From Sphingomonas sanxanigenens DSM 19645 = NX02 (GTDB taxonomy: Bacteria > Pseudomonadota > Alphaproteobacteria > Sphingomonadales > Sphingomonadaceae): a DNA stretch of 64,000 nucleotides. The position numbers were made by a program, and so were the translations under genes. The notes beneath the pieces are model-generated. The model saw nothing but the letters and a program-made list of their open reading frames with translations, had not been told where the DNA came from and did not search any database. Each line of letters begins with the position of its first letter. The stretch's first letter is position 1. The DNA lies in assembly GCF_000512205.2 (NCBI RefSeq), contig NZ_CP006644.1:2164520-2228519 (forward strand), written 5' to 3'. Of the stretch, positions 1 through 8,609 are shown piece by piece.

Positions 1-209
1 ACCAGGGCGGGCAGCACGAAACTCCACACCAGCAGGAAGAGCAAAGCCGGGATCACCGTCCAAATCGCAACGAAGCTGCCATGATAGCCGGGCAGCGAAT
101 GCGGGCGAGGGCCGCCGTCAATCGCGAAGCGGCCGGCCTTGGCGCGTGCGGAAACCCACGCGACGAGGCCCAGGCCGACGACGAGGATGAAGATGGCAAA
201 GCCGTTCAT
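1..209 (-). CDS. pstC: Phosphate ABC transporter permease PstC (N-terminal part, cut by window edge)
   Basis: Only the first 69 codons are visible; the gene runs off the left edge. The ATG at 209-207 overlaps the pstS stop in an ATGA arrangement, which implies translational coupling. The peptide opens with a hydrophobic helix (about residues 3-17), then a short basic loop, then the sequence LPGYHGSF and a second hydrophobic segment. I recall this layout from the extended N-terminus of alphaproteobacterial PstC. The family forms one half of the inner-membrane channel that takes phosphate from PstS. Position directly after pstS supports the call; the conserved permease loop is outside the window. 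Confidence 0.82.
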   Translation of the reverse strand, partial: MNGFAIFILVVGLGLVAWVSARAKAGRFAIDGGPRPHSLPGYHGSFVAIWTVIPALLFLLVWSFVLPAL

Positions 210-1234
210 TTGAGGCCCTTGGGGTCCAGCGGGGTGAATGCGGCTGCGATCTTCGCGCTCTGCATGCGGATCGGATCGGGCGACAGGATCATCCCGCGCC
301 GCATCAGATAGCCACCGGGGTTCCAGCCATTGGCGTACTCGGCGACGAACTCGCGCAACCCCGGGATCGCGCGCAGATGCGCCGACTTCACGTAGATGTA
401 GAGCGGCCGTGCGCCGGGATAGCGGAAGCTGGAGATGGATTCGTAGGTCGGCTGGATCCCGTCAAGCGGGATTCCCCGCAACCGGTCCATATTCTCTTCG
501 AGGAAGCTGTAGCCGAAGATGCCGAGCGCATTGGGGTTTGCGCCGAGCTTCTGGACGATCAGATTGTCGTTCTCGCCGGTGTTGATGTAGGCGCCATCTT
601 CGCGGACCTTGGTGCAGATCGCCTTGTGACGATCCGCATCACGCTCCTTCAGCGCCTTGATCGCGGGATCAGCATCACACGCCTTCGCCATGATCAGTTC
701 GGTCAGGGCGTCGCGCGTGCCGGACGTCGAGGGCGGGCCATAGACCTGGATGGGGATGTCGGGGAACGACGGGTTGACCTGGTTCCAGCGCGTCGCGGTG
801 TTGGGCTTGCCATAAGGGGTCGCGGCGACCGCCTTGTAGATGTCGGTCAGCGTGAGTTCGAACCTGGGCCCGCGCACAGACTCCGCGAAGGCGATACCGT
901 CGATGCCGACCTGGATCTCGACAATGTCCTTCACGCCGTTCCTGGCGCACTCCTCATATTCGCTCTTCTTGATCCGGCGCGAGGCGTTCTCGACGTCCGG
1001 ATGCTGCGCGCCGATCCCGCGGCAGAACAGGCTCATGCCCGCGCCCGTCCCGGTCTGTTCGACAACCGGCGACTTGAAGCGCGGATTGGTGCGTACGAAC
1101 CATTCCGCGACCGCGGTGGTGAAGGGATAGACGGTCGAGGAGCCGACGATGCGGATCTGGTCGCGCGCACCGGGCTGCCCGCATCCCGCGATCATCAACA
1201 GGGCCGCCGCCGCGATCGCGCGCTTGGCAAACAT
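206..1234 (-). CDS. pstS: Periplasmic phosphate-binding protein PstS, predicted lipoprotein
   Basis: This 342-residue protein binds inorganic phosphate in the periplasm and hands it to the PstCAB importer. A short signal peptide ends in a lipobox (MIAGC, Cys18), so it is probably lipid-anchored. The family phosphate-contact segments are visible: GSSTVYPF at residues 31-38, TGTGAG near 61-66 and STSGTRDAL at 169-177. The length fits the longer PstS type. It is flanked by phoR upstream and overlaps pstC downstream, all on the minus strand, and a candidate Pho box lies about 75 bases before its start. The start is the ATG that gives a complete signal peptide; an AGGAG lies about 12 bases upstream. 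Confidence 0.93.
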   Translation of the reverse strand: MFAKRAIAAAALLMIAGCGQPGARDQIRIVGSSTVYPFTTAVAEWFVRTNPRFKSPVVEQTGTGAGMSLFCRGIGAQHPDVENASRRIKKSEYEECARNGVKDIVEIQVGIDGIAFAESVRGPRFELTLTDIYKAVAATPYGKPNTATRWNQVNPSFPDIPIQVYGPPSTSGTRDALTELIMAKACDADPAIKALKERDADRHKAICTKVREDGAYINTGENDNLIVQKLGANPNALGIFGYSFLEENMDRLRGIPLDGIQPTYESISSFRYPGARPLYIYVKSAHLRAIPGLREFVAEYANGWNPGGYLMRRGMILSPDPIRMQSAKIAAAFTPLDPKGLK

Positions 1235-1308
1235 TTCGAAACGGGGCTCCTCGCTGGTCGGTCGGTGCAGGTTATGCCGGGCGGCTATCAGCGCTCCGCG
1301 AGCCCCCT

Positions 1309-1337
1309 GTTACATCTCCGTGAACCTTTCATGACAA
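1309..1337 (-). promoter_or_regulatory. Candidate Pho box (three 11-base repeats) upstream of pstS
   Basis: Read on the minus strand this is three seven-base units with four-base spacers: TTGTCAT, GGTTCAC and ATGTAAC. Against the PhoB consensus CTGTCAT/C the units match at 6, 4 and 5 of 7 positions with the correct 11-base period. The site overlaps the phoR stop codon (1331-1329), so pstS probably has its own phosphate-starvation promoter in addition to any read-through from phoR. The match was scored by eye. Confidence 0.6.
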
Positions 1338-2597
1338 TGGCCCGGTTTGTTCCGAAAGGGCGGCTTTTTCCTTGGTCGCGGGGGATGCGGCGGGCAGGGC
1401 GATGGTCACCGTGGTGCCCTTGCCGACGGTGCTGGCGATGTCGAGCCGGCCGCGGTGGCGTTCGACGATGTGCTTGACGATGGCGAGACCGAGCCCGGTG
1501 CCGCCCATCGCCCGGCTGCGGCCCGAATCGACGCGGTAGAAGCGCTCGGTGAGGCGCGGCAGGTGCTCGGCCGGAATGCCTTCTCCCTCGTCCGCCACCG
1601 ACAGCTTGACCATCGTCCCCTGGCCGCGCTTGAGCTTGATCGTGATCGGTGTGCCGGGCCGCCCATATTTCATCGCATTGCCGACGATGTTGTGCATGAG
1701 CTGCGAGAGCTGGATGCGGTCACCGGCAACGAACGGTACCTCATCCTCAAGCGCGACGACGATGTCGTGACCGCGCTTGTTGGGGCCATCGTGCAACACG
1801 CCGTGGACCTCGTCGATCAGCATGGCGAGGTCCACCGCGGCATCGGGCACGCGATACTTCTCGGCTTCGATGCGGGAAAGCGACATCAGGTCTTCCACCA
1901 GCCGCTGCATCCGCCGCGCTTCCCCGTCCATCACCTTCAGGAAGCGTTCGCGCACCTCCTTGTCCCCACCGGCCTTGTCGTCGCCCAGCGTCTCGATGAA
2001 GCCGAGGATCGCGGCGAGCGGCGTGCGCAGTTCGTGGCTGGCATTGGCGACGAAATCGACGCGCATCTTCTCTGCCGCATGGCTGCTGGTGCGGTCGATC
2101 AGATGGACGATGCGGCGGCCGCCGGCGAGCGGGCTGACGCGCATCTCCCAGCGTTGCTCGCGTCCGCCGACGCCGACCAGTTCGATGGAATTGGCATCGA
2201 CCGAGGCGGCGGCGCCGGCGAGTCGTTCGGCGGCGGCCGGGTGGCGGATCGCGAGGCGGACATCCTCCCCCACGATATGCGCGCCCAGCAGTTTGCGCGC
2301 CGCCTGGTTGGCGCGCATCACCCGACCTTCGCTGACGACCAGCACGGGTTCGCCGATCGCCTCGACGAAGCTGTCGATGTCGGCACCGTTGGTCGCGACC
2401 GCGGGTGGTGGCGGAGGACGGCGGATCGGCGTCGGCGGCGTGATCGTGTTGACGCCGAAGAGGACGACGACGATCAAGCCGCCGACAAAGAAGGCGATCG
2501 CCGAGAGCACCGGCGCGCCCGCCACCAACGCTGCGAAGATCGCGATCAGCAGAACGCCGGTCGCAAGGACGATTCGCAATGGATGATCGAGCGACAT
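1329..2597 (-). CDS. phoR: Phosphate-regulon sensor histidine kinase PhoR
   Basis: A 422-residue membrane sensor kinase that, in this family, phosphorylates PhoB when phosphate is scarce. Two hydrophobic segments (about residues 8-27 and 30-50) are followed by a proline-rich linker (about 54-65), a PAS-like domain (about 72-165), the phospho-accepting motif with His188 in NASHELRTP, an N box (HNIVGNAMKYG) and G boxes (DEGEGIP, GGTGLGL). The start has an AGGA seven bases upstream. pstS follows directly, which is why this is called PhoR and not another kinase. phoB is not in the window and probably lies beyond the left edge with pstAB and phoU. Confidence 0.88.
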   Translation of the reverse strand: MSLDHPLRIVLATGVLLIAIFAALVAGAPVLSAIAFFVGGLIVVVLFGVNTITPPTPIRRPPPPPAVATNGADIDSFVEAIGEPVLVVSEGRVMRANQAARKLLGAHIVGEDVRLAIRHPAAAERLAGAAASVDANSIELVGVGGREQRWEMRVSPLAGGRRIVHLIDRTSSHAAEKMRVDFVANASHELRTPLAAILGFIETLGDDKAGGDKEVRERFLKVMDGEARRMQRLVEDLMSLSRIEAEKYRVPDAAVDLAMLIDEVHGVLHDGPNKRGHDIVVALEDEVPFVAGDRIQLSQLMHNIVGNAMKYGRPGTPITIKLKRGQGTMVKLSVADEGEGIPAEHLPRLTERFYRVDSGRSRAMGGTGLGLAIVKHIVERHRGRLDIASTVGKGTTVTIALPAASPATKEKAALSEQTGPLS

Positions 2598-2670
2598 GAC
2601 TGAATCCTACCGTTCCGGCTTCCGCCCGCCAACGCGGGAAACTGCGGCGAATGCCCGGAACTGGTTTCAG

Positions 2671-3450
2671 TTACATGACGCCGGGGAAAGCACCGCCATC
2701 GATCAGCAGGCTCTGGCCGGTGATGTAGCCGGCGTTGGCCGAACAGAGGAACGCGCACGCCGCGCCGAACTCGTCGGGCGTTCCCACTCGGCGCGCGGGA
2801 ATTGCCGCCACGCGTTCGGCGCGGATCTCTTCGAAGTTGCGCCCGATCATGCTCGCGCGGCGGCTGTCGATCGCTTCGAGTCGGTCGGTGTCGAACGATC
2901 CCGGCAGCAGGCTGTTGATGGTGACGTTCGCATGGGCGACCTGCCGTGCGACGCCGGCAAGGAAGCCGGTCAGGCCGATCCGCGCACCGCTTGACAGATC
3001 GAGCCCTGCAAGCGGCATCTTCACCGATCCAGACGTGATATTGACGATGCGGCCGAAGCGACGCTCGACCATGCCGTCGATCACCGCCTGGATCAGCGCG
3101 ATCGGCGTGATCATGTTGGCATCGAGGCCCGCGATCACCGCGTCGCGATCGAGCGCGCGAAAATCGGCGGGCGGTGGCCCGGCATTGTTGTTGACGAGAA
3201 TGTCGACTGCGCCCGCGGCGGCGAGCAGCGCCTCGCGGCCCGCCACGGTGCCGACGTCAGCCGCCACCGAAACCACGGTCGCGCCAGTGCGCTCGGCGAT
3301 GCGTGCCGCAGCGTCGTCGAGCCTTGCAGCGTCGCGTCCGTTGATGACGACGTGCGCGCCGGCTTCCGCCAGCGCCGTCGCGCAACCCAGACCGAGGCCG
3401 CGGCTCGATGCGCAGACTAAGGCGGTCCGTCCGTTGATGCCGAGATCCAT
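2671..3450 (-). CDS. SDR-family protein with substituted catalytic residues
   Basis: A 259-residue Rossmann-fold protein of the short-chain dehydrogenase/reductase superfamily. The cofactor motif is ASSRGLGLG (14-22), the NNNAG motif is at 87-91 and the Ser of the catalytic triad is at 140 (NITSGS). At the spacing where SDR enzymes carry Tyr and Lys, this protein has Ser153 and Arg157 (SSGAR). I recall an alphaproteobacterial FabG-like subgroup, with LSNGAR in this place, that shares the change, so it is probably a lineage property and not a sequencing error. Whether it still reduces a carbonyl is open. It lies 73 bases from phoR and 16 bases from gph on the same strand. Confidence 0.8.
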   Translation of the reverse strand: MDLGINGRTALVCASSRGLGLGCATALAEAGAHVVINGRDAARLDDAAARIAERTGATVVSVAADVGTVAGREALLAAAGAVDILVNNNAGPPPADFRALDRDAVIAGLDANMITPIALIQAVIDGMVERRFGRIVNITSGSVKMPLAGLDLSSGARIGLTGFLAGVARQVAHANVTINSLLPGSFDTDRLEAIDSRRASMIGRNFEEIRAERVAAIPARRVGTPDEFGAACAFLCSANAGYITGQSLLIDGGAFPGVM

Positions 3451-3466
3451 GTGTCGCTCCCCGAGA

Positions 3467-4144
3467 TCAGGCGCTGCCCAGCCGCTCCAGCGTGGGGATC
3501 AACGCGTCATAATGGTCGATGATCGCATCGGCCTGTAATTCCTCGATCGGCTGCATCAGAAAGCCGAAACTGACGGCGATGCTGGGAATGCCGGCGTTGC
3601 GCGCCGCCATCGTGTCGTAGATCGAATCGCCGACGAACGCGGCGCTGCCGCCGCCGCAGCGGCGGATCATCTCGAGGATCGGCGCGGCATCGGGCTTGGC
3701 CTTGCCGGGCCCCATCGTGTCGCCCCCGATGATAGTCGCGAAGCGGTGGGCGATGCCCAGTTCGTCGATCAGTTTGACCGCCAGCCGCTCGAACTTGTTG
3801 GTGACCACCGCGATCTTCACGTCCATCGCATCGAGTGCGTCGAGCGCGTCGTGTAGACCGGGAAACGCGATCGTGCCCGCCGAGATGTTGGCGGCATAGA
3901 AATCGAGCAGTTCGGGATAGAGCTTGGTCATCAGCTCCGGGCCGTAGCCGCCCGAGGCCTGCAGCCCCTTTTCGAGCATCAGCCGCGCGCCGCCGCCGAT
4001 CATCGGCTTGACCTCCTCGATCGTCAGCGGCGGCCGATCGTCGAGCGCGAGCGCGTGGTTGACCGCCGCGGCAAGGTCCGCGCTGGTGTCGAGCAGGGTG
4101 CCGTCGAGGTCGAAGCCGATGATCGCAAAAGGGAACGGGGCCAT
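3467..4144 (-). CDS. gph: HAD-family phosphoglycolate phosphatase
   Basis: A 225-residue haloacid dehalogenase-type hydrolase. Motif I is FDLDGTLLDTS near the N-terminus (nucleophile Asp), motif II is VTNKF, the conserved Lys is in PGKAKPDA, and motif IV is VGDSIYD. This set matches Gph, which removes phosphate from 2-phosphoglycolate made during DNA-end repair or oxygenase side reactions. The reading frame stays open for 72 more codons upstream, but that extension has no conservation-like features and would run into glmU; the ATG at 4144 places the first motif at the usual distance. It is divergent from glmU with a 61-base gap. Confidence 0.88.
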   Translation of the reverse strand: MAPFPFAIIGFDLDGTLLDTSADLAAAVNHALALDDRPPLTIEEVKPMIGGGARLMLEKGLQASGGYGPELMTKLYPELLDFYAANISAGTIAFPGLHDALDALDAMDVKIAVVTNKFERLAVKLIDELGIAHRFATIIGGDTMGPGKAKPDAAPILEMIRRCGGGSAAFVGDSIYDTMAARNAGIPSIAVSFGFLMQPIEELQADAIIDHYDALIPTLERLGSA

Positions 4145-4205
4145 GACGGGGCTCTTGCCCGCGCGGCTATGGCGTTGGCAAGGATTCCATGGCAATCGCC
4201 GCGCC

Positions 4206-5561
4206 ATGAGCATCCCTCCGATAGCCGTCGTCATCCTCGCCGCGGGCCAGGGCACGCGGATGAAGTCGAAGCGCCACAAGGTGCTCCACCCGGTCGCGGG
4301 GCGGCCGATGCTCTTGCATCTGCTCGCCGGCGTGGAAACGCTCGCCCCGGAACGGCGCATCGTGGTGGTTGGCGCGGGTCGCGATCAGGTCGAGGCGGCG
4401 GTCGAGGGCCTCGGCGTCGATATCGCCGTCCAGTCCGAACAGCTCGGCACCGGCCATGCGGTGCGGATGGCCGAACCGAAACTGGACGGCTTCGCGGGGG
4501 ATGTGCTGATCCTCTATGGCGACGTGCCTTTGGTCTCCGCCGCGACGATGCAGCGCATGCTCGACCGGCTTCATGCCGACGATGCGCCGATCGCAGTGGT
4601 GCTCGGTTTCCGCCCGGCGGATGCGGCGGCCTATGGCCGAATCCTCGCCGACGAGGAGGGCACGATCCGCAAGATGGTCGAGTATAAGGATGCCACCGCC
4701 GACGAGCGCGCGGTCGACCTGTGCAATTCGGGGCTGATGGCAGTGCGCGGCGCTGATCTGTTCGCGCTGCTCGCCCGCGTCGGCAACGAGAATGCTGCCG
4801 GCGAATATTATCTGCCCGACATCGTCATGCTCGCCGCCGCCGATGGCCGGCCGAGCGCGGTGATCGAGACCACGGCTTGGGAAGTCGCCGGCGTCAATTC
4901 GCGCGCCGAACTGGCCGCGGTCGAGGCCGCGTGGCAGCAGCGCCGCCGGGCGCAGGCGATGGCCGATGGCGTGACTTTGGTTGCGCCCGAGACGGTATGG
5001 TTCTCGCACGACACCATTCTCGCTGCTGACGTGACGGTCGAGCAGAATGTCGTTTTCGGCCCCGGCGTCAGCGTTGCCGAGGACGCGGTGATCCACGCCT
5101 TCAGCCATCTCGAGGGCGCGACGGTCGCGCGGGGCGCCTCCGTCGGTCCCTATGCGCGGCTGCGGCCCGGTGCCGAGGTGGGTGAGGAGGCCAAGGTCGG
5201 CAATTTCGTCGAGATGAAGAAGGCGGTGCTGGGCGCGGGCGCCAAGGCGAGCCACCTGACCTATCTCGGCGATGCGGTGGTGGGTGCCGGCGCCAACATC
5301 GGCGCGGGTACGATCACCTGCAATTATGACGGCTTCCTGAAATATCGCACGATCATCGGCGAGGACGCGTTCATCGGCTCGAACAGCGCGCTGGTGGCGC
5401 CGGTGCGGATCGGCGACGGCGCGATCGTGGCGGCAGGCTCGGTGATCACCGCCGACGTCGCCGACGATGCGCTCGGCGTCGCGCGCGGCTATCAGGAACA
5501 GAAGCCCGGCTGGGCCGCGCGTTTCCGCGCGGTGATGGCCGAGCGCAAGAAGGCGGGTTGA
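4206..5561 (+). CDS. glmU: Bifunctional UDP-GlcNAc pyrophosphorylase / glucosamine-1-phosphate acetyltransferase
   Basis: A 451-residue two-domain cytosolic enzyme making UDP-N-acetylglucosamine for peptidoglycan and lipid A. The N-terminal nucleotidyltransferase domain shows LAAGQGTRM (11-19) with the following Lys25, the QLGTGHAV loop and YGDVPL. The C-terminal half is a left-handed beta-helix rich in hexapeptide repeats, with the acetyltransferase signatures FVEMKKA, SHLTYLGDA and GAGTITCNYDG. The start chosen (ATG 4206) gives the family length; the 66 extra upstream codons overlap gph and are not credible. glmS follows 50 bases later, so two steps of the same pathway are co-transcribed. 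Confidence 0.96.
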   Translation: MSIPPIAVVILAAGQGTRMKSKRHKVLHPVAGRPMLLHLLAGVETLAPERRIVVVGAGRDQVEAAVEGLGVDIAVQSEQLGTGHAVRMAEPKLDGFAGDVLILYGDVPLVSAATMQRMLDRLHADDAPIAVVLGFRPADAAAYGRILADEEGTIRKMVEYKDATADERAVDLCNSGLMAVRGADLFALLARVGNENAAGEYYLPDIVMLAAADGRPSAVIETTAWEVAGVNSRAELAAVEAAWQQRRRAQAMADGVTLVAPETVWFSHDTILAADVTVEQNVVFGPGVSVAEDAVIHAFSHLEGATVARGASVGPYARLRPGAEVGEEAKVGNFVEMKKAVLGAGAKASHLTYLGDAVVGAGANIGAGTITCNYDGFLKYRTIIGEDAFIGSNSALVAPVRIGDGAIVAAGSVITADVADDALGVARGYQEQKPGWAARFRAVMAERKKAG

Positions 5562-5611
5562 GCAGTCGGTTGCGCGGCCGGCTGGCCGCGGGTGGAAAGG
5601 CGTAGCGTCAC

Positions 5612-7435
5612 ATGTGTGGAATCATCGGAATCCTCGGCACCGATCCGGTTGCCGATCGGCTGTTGAATGGCCTCAAGCGGCTCGAATATCGCGGCTATGA
5701 TTCCGCGGGCATTTGCACCGTCAGCGACGAGGCGCTGGTGCGGCGGCGTGCGGAGGGCAAGCTTGACAATCTGGCGCGCGAACTGGCCGCCGATCCGCTT
5801 CCCGGCACGATCGGCATCGCCCATACCCGCTGGGCGACGCATGGCGCGCCGACCACCAGCAACGCGCACCCGCACGCCACCGGCGAGGTTGCGCTGGTCC
5901 ACAACGGCATCATCGAGAATTTCAAGGCGCTGCGCGACGGGTTGCAGGCGCGCGGGCGGACCTTCGAGAGCCAGACCGACACCGAGGTCGTCGCGCATCT
6001 CGTCAGCGAACTGGTCGAGGCCGGCACCGATCCGGTAGAGGCGGTGCGCACGGTGCTGCCGCGGCTGCACGGCGCCTTCGCGCTCGCCATCCTGTTCCGC
6101 CAGCATCCCGACCTGCTGATCGGTGCGCGACTCGGCTCGCCGCTGGTCGTGGGTTATGGCGAGGGCGAGACCTATCTGGGGTCGGATGCGCTGGCGCTGG
6201 CGCCGCTCACCCAGCGCATCTCCTATCTGGAAGAAGGCGACTGGGTCGTGCTGACGCGCGAGGCGGTGCAGGTCTATGACCGCGACAACAATCCGGTCAC
6301 GCGGCCGATTGTCGTTTCGGGCGCCAGCAGCCTGACGATCGACAAGGGCAATCACCGCCACTTCATGCAGAAGGAGATCTACGAGCAGCCCGTCGTCGTG
6401 GCGCAAACGCTCAAATCCTATCTGCGGCGGCTTGAGAACCAGGTCGCGATGCCGGACATGGATTTCGATCTCACGGCGATCCACCGCGTGACGATCGTCG
6501 CCTGCGGCACCAGCTTCTACGCCGGCATGGTCGCCAAATACTGGTTCGAGCGGTTCGCGCGGATCCCCGTCGACCTCGATGTCGCGTCCGAGTTCCGGTA
6601 TCGCGATCCGGTGCTGGAGCCGGGCGGGCTGGCGCTGTTCATCAGCCAGTCGGGCGAGACCGCGGATACGCTCGCGGCGCTGCGCCATTGCAAGGCCAAT
6701 GGCCAGACCATCGCCGTCGTCGTCAATGTGCCGACCAGCTCGATGGCTCGCGAGGCGGACCTGCTGCTGCCGACGCACGCGGGCCCCGAGATCGGCGTCG
6801 CTTCGACCAAGGCATTCACCTGCCAGCTGGCTGTGCTCGCGGCGCTCGCCGCCCGCTTCGCTCGGGTGCGCGGGCTGATGAGCGCCGAGGACGAGGCAGG
6901 CATCGTCGAGCATCTGGCGGAGGCGCCGGCGGGGATGAATGCCGCGCTGGGGCATGACGAGGACATCGAGGCGATGGCGCACCTCGTCGCGCCCGCACGC
7001 GACGTGCTCTATATCGGCCGCGGCCCCGATTATCCGATGGCGCTGGAAGGCGCGCTGAAGCTCAAGGAAATCAGCTATATCCATGCCGAGGGCTATGCTG
7101 CCGGCGAGATGAAGCACGGTCCAATCGCGCTGATCGACGACAAGGTGCCCGTGATCGTGCTCGCGCCTTCCGGCCCGCTGTTCGACAAGACGATCTCCAA
7201 CATGCAGGAGGTGCAGGCGCGTGGCGGGAGGGTAATTCTGATCTCCGACGCGGCCGGCATCGCCGCCGCGGGTGAGGGCTGCATGGCGACGATCGAGATG
7301 CCGGCGGTGCATCCGCTGATCCAGCCGTTGGTCTATGCGGTGCCGGTGCAGTTGCTCGCCTATCATGTCGCGGTGCTGAAGGGCACCGACGTCGATCAGC
7401 CGCGCAATCTTGCCAAGTCGGTGACGGTGGAGTGA
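5612..7435 (+). CDS. glmS: Glutamine-fructose-6-phosphate aminotransferase (isomerizing)
   Basis: A 607-residue enzyme converting fructose-6-phosphate and glutamine to glucosamine-6-phosphate, the entry step to amino sugars. The protein begins MCGIIGILG, so removal of Met exposes Cys2 as the N-terminal nucleophile of the glutaminase domain; HTRWATHG and HNGIIEN follow. Two SIS sugar-isomerase domains come next (CGTSFYAG, SQSGETADTL, STKAFTCQ), and the end is KSVTVE, the usual C-terminal tail. The stop overlaps the GTG of the next gene. No glmS ribozyme-like sequence is apparent upstream, where the gap is only 50 bases. Confidence 0.97.
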   Translation: MCGIIGILGTDPVADRLLNGLKRLEYRGYDSAGICTVSDEALVRRRAEGKLDNLARELAADPLPGTIGIAHTRWATHGAPTTSNAHPHATGEVALVHNGIIENFKALRDGLQARGRTFESQTDTEVVAHLVSELVEAGTDPVEAVRTVLPRLHGAFALAILFRQHPDLLIGARLGSPLVVGYGEGETYLGSDALALAPLTQRISYLEEGDWVVLTREAVQVYDRDNNPVTRPIVVSGASSLTIDKGNHRHFMQKEIYEQPVVVAQTLKSYLRRLENQVAMPDMDFDLTAIHRVTIVACGTSFYAGMVAKYWFERFARIPVDLDVASEFRYRDPVLEPGGLALFISQSGETADTLAALRHCKANGQTIAVVVNVPTSSMAREADLLLPTHAGPEIGVASTKAFTCQLAVLAALAARFARVRGLMSAEDEAGIVEHLAEAPAGMNAALGHDEDIEAMAHLVAPARDVLYIGRGPDYPMALEGALKLKEISYIHAEGYAAGEMKHGPIALIDDKVPVIVLAPSGPLFDKTISNMQEVQARGGRVILISDAAGIAAAGEGCMATIEMPAVHPLIQPLVYAVPVQLLAYHVAVLKGTDVDQPRNLAKSVTVE

Positions 7436-7860
7436 GCGCGCCGCGCCAGTCGCTGGCGCATGTCGCGCTGGTGGTGCGCGATTATGACGAGGCGATTGCC
7501 TTCTACGTCGGCAAGCTCGGCTTCACGCTCGTCGCAGACGCGTATCAGCCCGAGCAGGACAAGCGCTGGGTGCTGGTGGCGCCGCCCGGCGCGGATATCG
7601 CCGCCGGTGCCGCCACGATCCTGCTGGCGCGCGCGTCGACGCCGGAACAGGAGCGGGTCGTCGGCGATCAGGCCGGCGGCCGCGTGTTTCTGTTCTTGCG
7701 CACCGACGATTTCCGGCGTGATTATGAGGCGATGGTCGCGAAGGGGATCGAGTTCGTGCGTCCGCCCAAGGATGCCGGCTACGGCACGGTCGCGGTGTTT
7801 CTCGATCTTTATGGCAATCGCTGGGATCTGATCCAGTTCGCCGATGCTCAGCCCGGGTAG
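7432..7860 (+). CDS. VOC-family (glyoxalase/dioxygenase fold) protein
   Basis: A 142-residue protein with the vicinal-oxygen-chelate fold: the first beta-alpha-beta unit starts with [18 protein letters not shown] and the second ends with [14 protein letters not shown], the usual places for metal-binding His/Glu and for the closing strand. Small VOC proteins bind a divalent metal and act as isomerases, dioxygenases, or sequestering resistance proteins, so the substrate cannot be named. It begins with GTG overlapping the glmS stop. Its 3' end overlaps the 3' end of truA on the opposite strand by 13 bases. Confidence 0.8.
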   Translation: MSAPRQSLAHVALVVRDYDEAIAFYVGKLGFTLVADAYQPEQDKRWVLVAPPGADIAAGAATILLARASTPEQERVVGDQAGGRVFLFLRTDDFRRDYEAMVAKGIEFVRPPKDAGYGTVAVFLDLYGNRWDLIQFADAQPG

Positions 7861-8609
7861 ACCGCACGCACGAAGTACAGCCCGTCCGACGGGGCGTTGA
7901 GGCCGAGTTCGTTGCGGTCGCGCGCCTTCAGCGCGGCTTTCAGATCGGCGCCGGTCCAGCGCCCCTGGCCGACCAGCGCGAGGCAGCCGACCATGGATCG
8001 GACCTGATGGTGGAGGAAGGAGCGCGCCGCTGCGACGACGATCACGCGGTCGTCTTTCCGGCTGACATCGAGCCGGTCGAGCGACTTCAACGGGCTCTGC
8101 GCTTGGCAATGCACCGAGCGGAAGGTGGTGAAGTCGTGTAGGCCGACGAGGTGCTGCGCCGCCTCATGCATCGCTTCATGGTCGATCGGCTGGGCGATGC
8201 GCCAGGCGAGACCGGTCTCGAAGGTCAGCGGCGCGCGGCGATTGACGATGACATAGCGATAGCGGCGGCCGATGCAGGAAAAACGCGCGTGCCAGTCGCC
8301 CGGCACCACCTCGCAGCCGAGGATCGCGATCGGGGCGGGGCGCAGCTTCGCGTTGAGCGCCTCCATCAGCCGGAACGGCGCGATGTCGCGGGCGATGTCG
8401 AGATGTGCCGCCATGGCGAGGCCGTGGACGCCGGCGTCGGTGCGGCCGGCGGCATGCAACACCGCCCGTTCGCCGGTCACCGCGAACGCCGCTTCCTCGA
8501 TCGCCTGCTGCACGCTGGGGCCATGCGCCTGTCGCTGCCAACCCATGAACGGGCGGCCATCGAACTCGACGGTGAGGCGGAAGCGCGTCGTCGCCGCCGC
8601 TTCGCTCAC
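7848..8609 (-). CDS. truA: tRNA pseudouridine(38-40) synthase TruA
   Basis: A 253-residue enzyme that isomerises uridines 38-40 in the tRNA anticodon arm. The catalytic Asp58 lies in [11 protein letters not shown], preceded by the N-terminal strand with YxGxxxxGWQ-like spacing ([12 protein letters not shown]), and the RYRY motif and a FTTFRS segment are present. The length is typical. It starts with GTG inside a GTGA overlap with the end of fmt, so the two tRNA-maturation genes are co-translated, an arrangement found widely in alphaproteobacteria. The usual third partner def is elsewhere (15737). Confidence 0.94.
   Translation of the reverse strand: MSEAAATTRFRLTVEFDGRPFMGWQRQAHGPSVQQAIEEAAFAVTGERAVLHAAGRTDAGVHGLAMAAHLDIARDIAPFRLMEALNAKLRPAPIAILGCEVVPGDWHARFSCIGRRYRYVIVNRRAPLTFETGLAWRIAQPIDHEAMHEAAQHLVGLHDFTTFRSVHCQAQSPLKSLDRLDVSRKDDRVIVVAAARSFLHHQVRSMVGCLALVGQGRWTGADLKAALKARDRNELGLNAPSDGLYFVRAVYPG

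Noticed and set aside
5492-7366. 624-residue open frame antisense to glmS
   Set aside because: It is a high-G+C shadow of glmS with Arg/His-rich composition and no ribosome binding site; glmS has all family motifs.
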